A stretch of DNA of 39,274 nucleotides from Candidatus Abawacabacteria bacterium RBG_16_42_10 (GTDB taxonomy: Bacteria; Patescibacteriota; Gracilibacteria; RBG-16-42-10): positions 1,548 through 40,821 of the forward strand of contig MEWR01000014.1 in NCBI GenBank assembly GCA_001773455.1. Reading direction: 5' to 3'. Shown here piece by piece: positions 20,018-28,675 of this stretch. Made by a program: the position numbers and the translations under genes. The notes beneath the pieces were generated by a model. It saw nothing but the letters and a program-made list of their open reading frames with translations, ran no database searches and was not told where the DNA came from. The stretch's first letter is position 1, and each line of letters begins with the position of its first letter.

Positions 20018-20686
20018 ATGAAAAACGACTATTATAAAAGAAATTTACGCAGTGTCTACAATACCATAGCTGATCACTTTTCAAAAACCAGAAGCGATCT
20101 TTGGCCAGAATTGCAAGAGTTTCTTCCTTACATCAGTGATAAAGATCATGTCATAGACATTGGTTGTGGTAATGGTCGCTTACTCAAACTTTTAACAGCC
20201 AAAAGTTGCACATATTTGGGCATAGACCAATCCGAAGAATTACTGAAAGAAGCAACAAGACTTTGGCCTACATATGCTTTTGAACTTGCGGACATGAGCA
20301 TATATCACTATGGACGTGATCGCTTTCACGATGCTTTTTTTATTGCCAGCTTTCATCATCTCGCAAGTCATGATGAACAGTTAAAAGTTCTCAAAAGAAT
20401 CCATGCTGCCTTAAAGTCAGAAGGACATCTCTTTATCACCGTATGGAATCTATGGCAAAGAAAATATCAAAAATATATTCAGAAAAAACCATATCACCAT
20501 AGCTATATTCCATGGCAAAAAGGCGGTGAAATTTATAAACGTTTTTATTATGCATTCCAAAAAAAAGAGCTCGTAGCTCTCTGCAAAGAAGCCGGTTTCA
20601 AAATTTTAGAGTCCTGGTACAGCGATGGAAGCAGTAGAGTCACGGCGAAGACAGGGAGAAATATCTGCTTAATCGCCCAAAAATAG
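20018..20686 (+). CDS. Trm9/ALKBH8-like SAM-dependent methyltransferase
   Basis: VYNTIADHFSKTRSDLWPELQEFL, VIDIGCGNGRLL, SFHHLASHDEQLKVLKRIHAALKSEGHLFITVWNL, YIPWQKGGEIYKRFYYAFQKKELVALCKEAGFKILESWY: same block order as remembered Trm9/ALKBH8 MTase domains. Start corrected from 19823 to ATG at 20018. Confidence 0.78.
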   Translation: MKNDYYKRNLRSVYNTIADHFSKTRSDLWPELQEFLPYISDKDHVIDIGCGNGRLLKLLTAKSCTYLGIDQSEELLKEATRLWPTYAFELADMSIYHYGRDRFHDAFFIASFHHLASHDEQLKVLKRIHAALKSEGHLFITVWNLWQRKYQKYIQKKPYHHSYIPWQKGGEIYKRFYYAFQKKELVALCKEAGFKILESWYSDGSSRVTAKTGRNICLIAQK

Positions 20687-20752
20687 TTCTAAATTCTAGG
20701 CCTGCCCTGAGCGCATCGAAGGGTTCTAAGTTGAGTTAACTTAGAATTTATT
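20687..20752. repeat. Composite heptad/CCTGCCCTGAG repeat
   Basis: TTCTAAATTCTAGGCCTGCCCTGAGCGCATCGAAGGGTTCTAAGTTGAGTTAACTTAGAATTTA. Confidence 0.65.
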
Positions 20753-22931
20753 TCTGCTTCACTTGATACGCCCTTATAACACCCGGCACCATATGTATAC
20801 TATCGAGAAGTGCAGTCATTTGATCAACACTGCTTACCTCTACGAGAAGATCATCTTTTACTTTTCCTTTGCTATCTTTGGGATGCACAGTTACCGACAA
20901 AAGATTGATATTGAATTTTGCTAATTCGATCGTAATATCTCGCAAAAATCCTATACGATCACGGAATTCAACAACAATCTTTACCTGGTATCTTGGCTGC
21001 AGGCTGGGATGCAGCCAGCTGGCGTGCACGAGACGATCTGGCGCTAAATGTTTCAGAGAACGACAGTCTTGTTTATGAATAGTTACACCTCTTCCTCGTG
21101 TGATATATCCGACAACCGGATCGGGCAAAACAGGATTGCAACATTTGGCAAAAATCGCCATAACGTCTTTCTCTCCTTGCACATACATTGTCCTCTTGGC
21201 AGCGGCAAGCGTTGTCTTACCACTAACTATCGGTCCCTGTACTAATTCTGCATCAGAAAATATTTTTTTAAGGACTACACGCTGGGACAAATCTCCTTCT
21301 CCGATTGCCACCATAATGTCATCAAGATTTTTGTATGAAGGATAGACAAGAAGTAATTTCTTCTTTTTTTCTTCAGACAAATCACCCATAGATCCCTTAC
21401 CAAAGAAAGCCAATTCTCTACTCAGCAATTCAATCCCCGAATTCAAATTGGCATCACGATCTTGCCTACGAAACCATGCCTTAATACGATTCTTTGCTCG
21501 GATAGTCACTACCAATCGCAACCAATCACGTTTTGGGCCGATGATTGTCTTGCTTGTGATGATATCCACGACGTCGCCTGTTTTGAGAGGCTGATCCAAG
21601 CGTACAATTTTGCCATTTACCTTTGCACCCTGACATCGATATCCGACACTTGTGTGGACTGCAAAAGCAAAATCAATTGCATTGGCGCCCTCGGGCAAGT
21701 CCTTCACATCACCATCAGGCGTAAAAACAAACATTCTCGTTTCAAACAGATCAACTTTCACTCCCTCCACAAACTCCTTACTATCCTGAATATTTTCTTG
21801 CAAATCTTTTAATCTTTTTAACCAGTTAAGATTTTTGCCACTAACCACTTGGCTTTTACCCTTATCCTTGTAAATCCAATGCGCCGCCACACCATGTTCA
21901 GCCTGTTCATGCATTTCTCGTGTACGAATTTGAAACTCCACCAAAGTCCCTCCAAAACAAAAAACAGTCGTATGTAAACTTCTATAACCATTGGATTTCG
22001 GCGCTGCTATATAATCTTTGAAACGATCTGCTTTTGGCTTCCACAACTCGTGGATAATACCTAAAACCGCGTAACAATCACTCACCTTTTCTACTACCAC
22101 CCGAATGGCAAATAAATCATACACTTCATCGAGCGTTTTATGTTTTCGTTCCATCTTTCGAAAAATGGAATATAAATGTTTAGCCCTTCCGGAAATCTCC
22201 AAATCTTTCAATTTCAACTCCTCCTTGATGCTTTTACTGAGAACCTTTTGTATTTGGAGGATGAGTTTCTCACGTTGTTTCTGACCTAAATACAATTCAT
22301 GCGTTAATTTATCAAACTGTAGAGGGAAAAGGTGTTGAAAACATAAATCTTCAAGTTCCCATTTGAAAGACCATATACCCAGACGATCCGCGAGAGGCGC
22401 ATATATTTCGAGTGTCTCTTTTGCTATACGCACCCTTTTTTCCGGACGAACGGCCATCAAGGTACGCATATTATGAAGACGATCAGCCAATTTTATGAGC
22501 ACCACACGCAAGTCCTGCGAAAGCATCAGAAACATTTTCCTTAAGCAATCGACTTGATACTGCTCCATATCCATTTTGTATTTCACTTTGGAAAGTTTTG
22601 TCACCCCATACACAAGAGAAGCAACATCTTTGCCAAAATTTTCTCTTACATCTTCTAAAGTATATGACGTATCCTCAGGCACATCGTGGAGAAGCGCCGC
22701 CATGACCGTACTCTCATCTACATGTAGCTGTGTGAGAAGCACGGCTACCGCTAAGGGATGTTCAATGTATGCTTCACCGGATTTGCGAAATTGACCCCCA
22801 TGAGCTTTCTTGGAAAAAAGATACGCTTCTTCAATTTTCTTAAGATTTGCTTTAGGATTGTAAATCTCCAATGCTTCAAAGAGAGTTTTAAGCTCATAGA
22901 CGCCGGAAAGAGCATGTGAGATTTTTTTCAT
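20748..22931 (-). CDS. RelA/SpoT-family (p)ppGpp synthetase/hydrolase
   Basis: HD domain HPLAVAVLLTQLHVDESTVMAALLHDVPEDT, synthetase YDLFAIRVVVEKVSDCYAVLGIIHELWKPKADRFKDYIAAPKSNGYRSLHTTV, TGS, and ACT-like C-terminus. Confidence 0.95.
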   Translation of the reverse strand: MKKISHALSGVYELKTLFEALEIYNPKANLKKIEEAYLFSKKAHGGQFRKSGEAYIEHPLAVAVLLTQLHVDESTVMAALLHDVPEDTSYTLEDVRENFGKDVASLVYGVTKLSKVKYKMDMEQYQVDCLRKMFLMLSQDLRVVLIKLADRLHNMRTLMAVRPEKRVRIAKETLEIYAPLADRLGIWSFKWELEDLCFQHLFPLQFDKLTHELYLGQKQREKLILQIQKVLSKSIKEELKLKDLEISGRAKHLYSIFRKMERKHKTLDEVYDLFAIRVVVEKVSDCYAVLGIIHELWKPKADRFKDYIAAPKSNGYRSLHTTVFCFGGTLVEFQIRTREMHEQAEHGVAAHWIYKDKGKSQVVSGKNLNWLKRLKDLQENIQDSKEFVEGVKVDLFETRMFVFTPDGDVKDLPEGANAIDFAFAVHTSVGYRCQGAKVNGKIVRLDQPLKTGDVVDIITSKTIIGPKRDWLRLVVTIRAKNRIKAWFRRQDRDANLNSGIELLSRELAFFGKGSMGDLSEEKKKKLLLVYPSYKNLDDIMVAIGEGDLSQRVVLKKIFSDAELVQGPIVSGKTTLAAAKRTMYVQGEKDVMAIFAKCCNPVLPDPVVGYITRGRGVTIHKQDCRSLKHLAPDRLVHASWLHPSLQPRYQVKIVVEFRDRIGFLRDITIELAKFNINLLSVTVHPKDSKGKVKDDLLVEVSSVDQMTALLDSIHMVPGVIRAYQVKQK

Positions 22932-23019
22932 TTTTTATTCGCTACAATAAATCAGTCTTCTAACTTTGAATCCCTCGCCCGAACTCGGGACAAGCTTAGA
23001 ACTATTCTAAAGGCATAGT

Positions 23020-23661
23020 ATGTCGAAACACAAGCAACAATCATCTGATGATCTTTCCAATTATGATGAAAGAGGTCTCTGGAAAATCATAGTGGGGAAG
23101 GAACTCTCTTCATTTTTGGAGAGCAAACAAACATATCTGCTTCACTCACTTTCGTCGATTTCTCACATTGAGCAGATCACATCTACGGGCCTCCCTACAG
23201 CAAGAAAAATCGCAGCAACATTGGAATTGGGACGAAGAATATTTCGTTATACTCCCGAAAGCCCGACGCTCAACTCCCCTTTCGCGGTTTATCGTTACAC
23301 GCGAGGCATGTTGGAGCAAAAACAAGAAATGATTCGTGCTATCTATCTGAGTAGCAGACTAACAATCGTATGTGATGAAATTATCGCGATTGGCAAGCAA
23401 AACAGCGCTTTTATTGGAATTCGTGAGCTATTCCGTCCGGCTTTCGTCCATAATGCTCATACTTTCATTCTCGTACACAATCATCCCTCAGGTGACCCCA
23501 CGGCAAGCGAAGAAGACATTGCTATGACCAAGTACATTGCAACAATGTCGCATATGCTTTCCTTGTCATTACAGGATCATATCATTGTCGCACAAAATGG
23601 TTTTGTCAGTGTGCGAGAGAAATATCCGGAAATTTTCTCAGTGCAGAATGCAGAGCGCTGA
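23020..23661 (+). CDS. radC: RadC-like JAB/MPN domain protein
   Basis: GIRELFRPAFVHNAHTFILVHNHPSGDPTASEEDIAMTKYIA....LQDHIIVAQNGFVSVRE. Confidence 0.9.
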   Translation: MSKHKQQSSDDLSNYDERGLWKIIVGKELSSFLESKQTYLLHSLSSISHIEQITSTGLPTARKIAATLELGRRIFRYTPESPTLNSPFAVYRYTRGMLEQKQEMIRAIYLSSRLTIVCDEIIAIGKQNSAFIGIRELFRPAFVHNAHTFILVHNHPSGDPTASEEDIAMTKYIATMSHMLSLSLQDHIIVAQNGFVSVREKYPEIFSVQNAER

Positions 23662-23714
23662 GTGCTGAGTTGAAATTTCTGCACTCTGCACTCAGAACTC
23701 TGCACTGTATACTC
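23640..23714. repeat. Heptad repeat overlapping the radC 3' end
   Basis: CAGTGCA GAATGCA GAGCGCT GAGTGCT GAGTTGA AATTTCT GCACTCT GCACTCA GAACTCT GCACTGT ATACTCA. Confidence 0.75.
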
Positions 23715-23760
23715 ACTTGAGTCCAAACATATCATCCCCTATACTTTACCTATAACTCTT

Positions 23761-24681
23761 ATGAAAAAAGATAAATTCAATTTTGCTGTCGGTGGTCAAG
23801 CTTTGATCGAAGGCGTTATGATGCGTTCTCCCCATGCCATCTCCCTTGCATGTCGACGCCCGGATGGATCTGTCGCGACCAAATTGGACCATTATCAAAG
23901 TTGGTCTGAAAAAATAGGCGTTCAGAGAATCCCTATTATTCGAGGCATGGTATCATTTATTGAAATGATGGTGGTAGGCGTCCGTGCTTTAAACTATTCA
24001 GCTGCTATTGCCGCTGAAGAAGAAAATCAAGAAAACACATCAAGTTGGGTTGATTCTTTCACAACTATTGTGAGCATCATCCTCTCACTGGCCTTTCTCA
24101 TCGTGCTTTTCAAATGGCTGCCATTAGAATTAGCATCCCAAGTGTCATCCGTTTCTCCTCAAGTACACGACAATTGGTGGTTATTCAATCTCGTTGATGG
24201 CATTATCAAATTAGGCGTGTTCCTAGGATATTTAATCCTCGTATCACTCTTCCCTCAAATGAAACGCTTATTTGCGTATCACGGCGCGGAACATAAATCA
24301 GTATTTACCTACGAAGACGATGTCAGTTAAACGACAAAAGAAGCCAAATTGCGCAGCCGTTTCCATCCTCGCTGTGGCACGAGCTTTCTCTTTGTTGTCA
24401 TCATCGCAAGTATTCTTTTGTACACCGTCATCCCTCCGGTAGCTTCTTTTGGAGGGAAATTACTCATTAGGATAGCTCTTTTACCGGTTATCGCAGGTCT
24501 TTCTTTTGAAGTACTCAAATTAAGCGGCCGTTTCCAAAGTCACTGGTGGGTACGAGTCCTATCCATGCCAGGCTTACTTCTGCAGAGACTGACCACCAAA
24601 GAACCCGATGAATCGCAACTGGAAATAGCGCTGATAGCCCTCAATAATGCGCTGGCGTACGAAGAAAAACTGAGGAAATAG
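23761..24681 (+). pseudogene. DUF1385-family membrane protein interrupted by an in-frame TAA
   Basis: AVGGQALIEGVMMRSPHAISLACRRPDGS ... AYHGAEHKSVFTYEDDVS*TTKEAKLRSRFHPRCGTSFLFVVII; frame is preserved across the TAA at 24328-24330. Confidence 0.7.
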
Positions 24682-24787
24682 TTCAGAGTGCAGAGCGCTG
24701 AGTTCAGAGTGATGAGTTGAAGTTTCTGCACTCTGCATTCAGCCTGCCCGCCGAAGCTCTTGCGAAGGAGGGAACTCTGCACTCATT
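24681..24787. repeat. Heptad repeat with nested CCTGCCCGCCGAAGCTCTTGCGAAGGAGGG insert
   Basis: GTTCAGAGTGCAGAGCGCTGAGTTCAGAGTGATGAGTTGAAG...GCACTCTGCATTCAGCCTGCCCGCC...GGAGGGAACTCTGCACTCATT. Confidence 0.7.
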
Positions 24788-24788
24788 G

Positions 24789-25364
24789 TTATCTTCCAAA
24801 TCCGAGGAATTGCAGAATAATATACACAAAGCTCCATGCCAGCATCAGAATGGCAAATCCCAGCACCACATTGAAAAGATTTTTCTTAGCTTTTCCTATG
24901 GCATCAGCACGACCTTGTGCCAGTAAAAACTGAATAGCGGAAAAAACAATTGCCACGATAGCAATAATCGCGACAAAATTGAGCACATTATTCACAACAG
25001 TAGTAATCAATGCTTCCACTCCACCGGAACCAGGTAAACCATGAGCAGGTGGGGCTACGATTTGTAGTGGAGAACCGGAAGATCCGGCTCCCCCTGATGT
25101 GGGACTACCCAACTCAGCCGAGCCAGGTGCAGACCCCGCTGTCGGTGCTGGCACTCCTGTTCCAATATCCGCAGATCCGGGTTCCGATCCTGTTGGAGCT
25201 GCCGGCACTCCGGTTCCAATACCCGCAGATCCGGGTTCCGAACCCTCAGGTGGTGGTGGCATGGTCACTTCCGTGCCAGCAAAAACAATTTGCAGTGAAC
25301 ATAACAGGCTTATTGCAATGAGCAAAACACGACCGAATAAAAAATACAGACTTTTAACCACCAT
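24789..25364 (-). CDS. T4SS_pilin-like two-TM protein with S/G/P-rich repeat linker
   Basis: Signal peptide, GSEPGSAGIGTGVPA repeats, C-terminal module FVAIIAIVAIVFSAIQFLLAQGRADAIGKAKKNLFNVVLGFAILMLAWSFVYII. Confidence 0.78.
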   Translation of the reverse strand: MVVKSLYFLFGRVLLIAISLLCSLQIVFAGTEVTMPPPPEGSEPGSAGIGTGVPAAPTGSEPGSADIGTGVPAPTAGSAPGSAELGSPTSGGAGSSGSPLQIVAPPAHGLPGSGGVEALITTVVNNVLNFVAIIAIVAIVFSAIQFLLAQGRADAIGKAKKNLFNVVLGFAILMLAWSFVYIILQFLGFGR

Positions 25365-26463
25365 AGAAAATTCTCGTTACAAAGATAATAATCAAATATG
25401 CAAATGATGCGATCACAAGACCGACCACCGTAAGTGTAATCACCTGCTTCGCCTTGCCGACCTGTGCATCGTCACCACGGGCAGTCATATAGAGTATACC
25501 TCCATACATGATCGACAGCACTGCGATGATTGCGAGAAACCCGGAAATATAATTGATCGCATTATTGATAATCCTATCGATACTGATACGGCCAAATGTA
25601 GAAAAAGGAGTAACATTTACAAAACCCGGCCCGGTATAGATGGTACCAGGTGCGATACCGGAGGTGGGAGCACCACCACCGCTTACATCAGTAGAAAGCG
25701 GTTCAGATCCACTCGTAGCACCAGGAGAAGGAGAGACTACAGCTCCAGGTCTATGCGCTATAGAAGTTGCCATCTCATCTTGGCAAGGATGGCCAGACGA
25801 GGCCCTCACTGCGTCCCTCAACTGCGGACCAGTTGACGAATCAGTAATACCTGATAATTGCCAATTTGCACTTCCGCCAGCACCGTTCTGCATAAGACAA
25901 TCACTGAAAGCATTGAGCTTGGTTCGCGCTGCTTGATCTCTACCACTTGGGCTGCCTTGATTACTATCATAAGGACCAATTGGTGGGCTGTTTCCAGGAA
26001 GACCATTGCGCCAGATAAGTATAATATTTGCTCTATCCCTCACAACAACAGGCGCATATCTGCCATTAGAATCACGATTTCCTGCCTGCTCGGCATTGTA
26101 CACGGCAACATGTTGACTGTGACATGGATGATTTGCGTCTTCATTCATGGCCGCAATAAGTTGTGCAGTTGTTGCAGTCTCCAACGTACCACCAAATTGC
26201 CAGTTCTTACTACCTTCCGGACCTGTGTATAAACATGTCACCACAGCATCCAACGCATTGATAATATTCGTACGATACGTTTGTGTCGGTTGATTAGGTT
26301 GTCCGGCAACAGGATCACGATATGTGGACTCATAAAGTGTGTAGTATTGGTGAATATAATCCTGTACCACTCCAGCAAAAGCCACGGGAATCACTGCAAG
26401 AAATATACTGGCAGTGAAGAGAGAAAGAATAATTTTTTTCCAGTACTTTTGGAATTTCATCAT
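25354..26463 (-). CDS. Large ectodomain plus C-terminal T4SS_pilin-like module, paralog A
   Basis: Signal peptide; NWQ...HPC internal repeats; ISGFLAIIAVLSIMYGGILYMTARGDDAQVGKAKQVITLTVVGLVIASFAYLIIIF. Confidence 0.8.
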   Translation of the reverse strand: MMKFQKYWKKIILSLFTASIFLAVIPVAFAGVVQDYIHQYYTLYESTYRDPVAGQPNQPTQTYRTNIINALDAVVTCLYTGPEGSKNWQFGGTLETATTAQLIAAMNEDANHPCHSQHVAVYNAEQAGNRDSNGRYAPVVVRDRANIILIWRNGLPGNSPPIGPYDSNQGSPSGRDQAARTKLNAFSDCLMQNGAGGSANWQLSGITDSSTGPQLRDAVRASSGHPCQDEMATSIAHRPGAVVSPSPGATSGSEPLSTDVSGGGAPTSGIAPGTIYTGPGFVNVTPFSTFGRISIDRIINNAINYISGFLAIIAVLSIMYGGILYMTARGDDAQVGKAKQVITLTVVGLVIASFAYLIIIFVTRIFYGG

Positions 26464-27623
26464 GGTGTCGTTTCTAGTAAAAGAGTATTGAGGACCGTCA
26501 CAATAGTCAAAGCTGACAATGCCAATATCATGGCGATGATGGAATACAGAATAATATCCCGAGCCTGTTTGACCTTGGCCGGATCTCCGGCGGCCATGAT
26601 GTATTGATACCCACCCCAGACGATAAATATCACCATCACTCCTACGATGAGGGGAAGTATGCGACGAACAAGTAAATCAAAAAGAAAATTCATCAGCCCC
26701 GATATACTCGGTGTACTGCCCGAAGCAAAACCGGGTGTCAGCACATCCTCAGATCTCGGCTCGACAATTCTTTGATAAAGAGGTCGATCATCGATAGTGG
26801 GACTTGCCCCAGCTCCGGTACTCGTGAGAGGAGTACCAGTACCAGCTTCTGTAGCACCCGGGGTGGAGCCCTCCGGAGGCGGAGTGTCACCGGTGGAAGG
26901 AGCAGCTACAGCTTCAGGTCTATGCGCCACAGAAGTTTCCAACTCATCTTGGCAAGGATGGCCTGACGAGTTCCTCACTGCGTCCCTCAACTGTGGACCA
27001 GTGGACGAATCAGTAATACCTGACAATCGCCAATTTGCCTGACCGTTTGTTCCATTCTGCATGAGACAATCATCAAATGCATTAAGTTTTGTACGTGCAG
27101 CTTGATCTCTACCACTTGGGCTGCCTTGATTACTATCATAACGAGCGATTGGTGGGTCGTTTTCAGGAAGACCATTGCGCCAGATAAGTATCATATCTGC
27201 TCTATCCCTCACAACAACAGGAGCATATTTTCCATTGGGATCATTGTTACCTGCCTGTTCTGCGTTATATACAGCTACATGTTCATCGTGACAAGGATGA
27301 CTAGCATCACTGTTCATTGCATTAATAAGTTGCGACGTTGTTGCCGTTTCTTGTGTACCACCAAATTGCCAGTTCTTACTACCTTCCGGACCTGAATATA
27401 AACATGTCACCACAGCATCCAACGCATTGATAATATTCGTACGATACGGTTGTGCCGGTTGATTCGGCTGACCTGCAACAGGGTCACGATACCTTGATTC
27501 AAATGCTCTGTAATACTGATGAATATAATCCTGTACCACTCCGGCAAAGGCGACAGGAATGACTGCGAAAAACATACCGACAACGAACAATGAAAGAACG
27601 AATTTTGTAAATAAATTTTTCAT
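26460..27623 (-). CDS. Large ectodomain plus C-terminal T4SS_pilin-like module, paralog B
   Basis: Ectodomain nearly identical to paralog A; LIVGVMVIFIVWGGYQYIMAAGDPAKVKQARDIILYSIIAMILALSALTIV. Confidence 0.8.
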   Translation of the reverse strand: MKNLFTKFVLSLFVVGMFFAVIPVAFAGVVQDYIHQYYRAFESRYRDPVAGQPNQPAQPYRTNIINALDAVVTCLYSGPEGSKNWQFGGTQETATTSQLINAMNSDASHPCHDEHVAVYNAEQAGNNDPNGKYAPVVVRDRADMILIWRNGLPENDPPIARYDSNQGSPSGRDQAARTKLNAFDDCLMQNGTNGQANWRLSGITDSSTGPQLRDAVRNSSGHPCQDELETSVAHRPEAVAAPSTGDTPPPEGSTPGATEAGTGTPLTSTGAGASPTIDDRPLYQRIVEPRSEDVLTPGFASGSTPSISGLMNFLFDLLVRRILPLIVGVMVIFIVWGGYQYIMAAGDPAKVKQARDIILYSIIAMILALSALTIVTVLNTLLLETTP

Positions 27624-27626
27624 AAC

Positions 27627-28298
27627 CTAAAATGGTACTCGTAAAGTAGTGCCACCGGGACCGGTTTGTAGTGGGCCGACACCAACGCCGGGATTGAGCG
27701 CGGCACCGATATTGAGAAGTGTAGCTACCAAAGCATAAATACCGAAAACAATAATCATACTCATGACAGTTCCCCAAAGTACTTTTTTTGCCTTGTCCAA
27801 TTTGGCTTGATCACCGCTCGCAGTGATGTAGAGGAAACCACCCCAAATGATAAACACTATTGCTACAGCACCAAGGAAGCTCAACATAAAATTACTAAGT
27901 GCAGCAAATCCTTCTCTGGCGGTAGTAATCCGACTAAAAAACTGTCCCTGATACTGGCTACTATATTGTGTAGGACTGAGACCGGCTTGACCACCACTCT
28001 CATCAATAAATCCGCCCGACTCTCCCCCACTAGTCTCAAGTGTATTGTCTCCTGAACCAAAGTCTCTGTCTTCAGTAATCTCATCCTCTGGACTAGTCGG
28101 AGCATCTCCGGGAACACCACCAGGTACACCTCCGGGAATTCCCGATGGTGGAGCTGGGACTGTAGTCCCCGTTTGGGCAAAGACGGGAGAAGGGAAAATT
28201 AAAAATGTAAAATGTAAAATGTAAAATTGAAATGCAAAAATAAAAAGAAAAGAGACGAGTGAAGTTTTGAATTGAGAATTGAGAATTTTGAATTCCAT
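27627..28298 (-). CDS. T4SS_pilin-like protein
   Basis: Signal peptide partly encoded by heptad repeat; FLGAVAIVFIIWGGFLYITASGDQAKLDKAKKVLWGTVMSMIIVFGIYALVATLL. Confidence 0.8.
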   Translation of the reverse strand: MEFKILNSQFKTSLVSFLFIFAFQFYILHFTFLIFPSPVFAQTGTTVPAPPSGIPGGVPGGVPGDAPTSPEDEITEDRDFGSGDNTLETSGGESGGFIDESGGQAGLSPTQYSSQYQGQFFSRITTAREGFAALSNFMLSFLGAVAIVFIIWGGFLYITASGDQAKLDKAKKVLWGTVMSMIIVFGIYALVATLLNIGAALNPGVGVGPLQTGPGGTTLRVPF

Positions 28299-28307
28299 GG
28301 TGGATTT

Positions 28308-28667
28308 TTAAAATGAAACCCCTACACCAATATTGAGTCCGGGGCCGGAAGATTGTGGAGCCACTCCTGTGCCGGGAGTACCGAAGACACTTATGATAGT
28401 GGCTACTACAGCAAAAGAAACGATGACAAGGAGAAATCCGATCACGGCACCTACCAGGATAGTACGTCCGCTTTTAAATTGCTCAGCATTGCCTGCGGCA
28501 GAGAGCATCTTTACTCCACCCCAGATCATCACCACTACTGCTAGAAGCCCCAGGAAACTCAAAATAATATTGATATAAAAAACCGCAATCGCTTCAACTG
28601 TCTGAGATGTGAGTAAGCCCGATCCTTGAGGATAGTCTGGCAATAATGCTGAAATTAAATAAGGCAT
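28308..28667 (-). CDS. Minimal T4SS_pilin-like protein
   Basis: IILSFLGLLAVVVMIWGGVKMLSAAGNAEQFKSGRTILVGAVIGFLLVIVSFAVVATIISVFG. Confidence 0.8.
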   Translation of the reverse strand: MPYLISALLPDYPQGSGLLTSQTVEAIAVFYINIILSFLGLLAVVVMIWGGVKMLSAAGNAEQFKSGRTILVGAVIGFLLVIVSFAVVATIISVFGTPGTGVAPQSSGPGLNIGVGVSF

Positions 28668-28675
28668 ATATATTT

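Noticed and set aside
25010-25407. Plus-strand ORFs over the pilin linker (e.g. MGLPNSAEPGADPAVGAGTPVPISADPGSDPV)
   Set aside because: They are antisense to the repetitive S/G/P linker; the low-complexity mirror translation explains the open frame.
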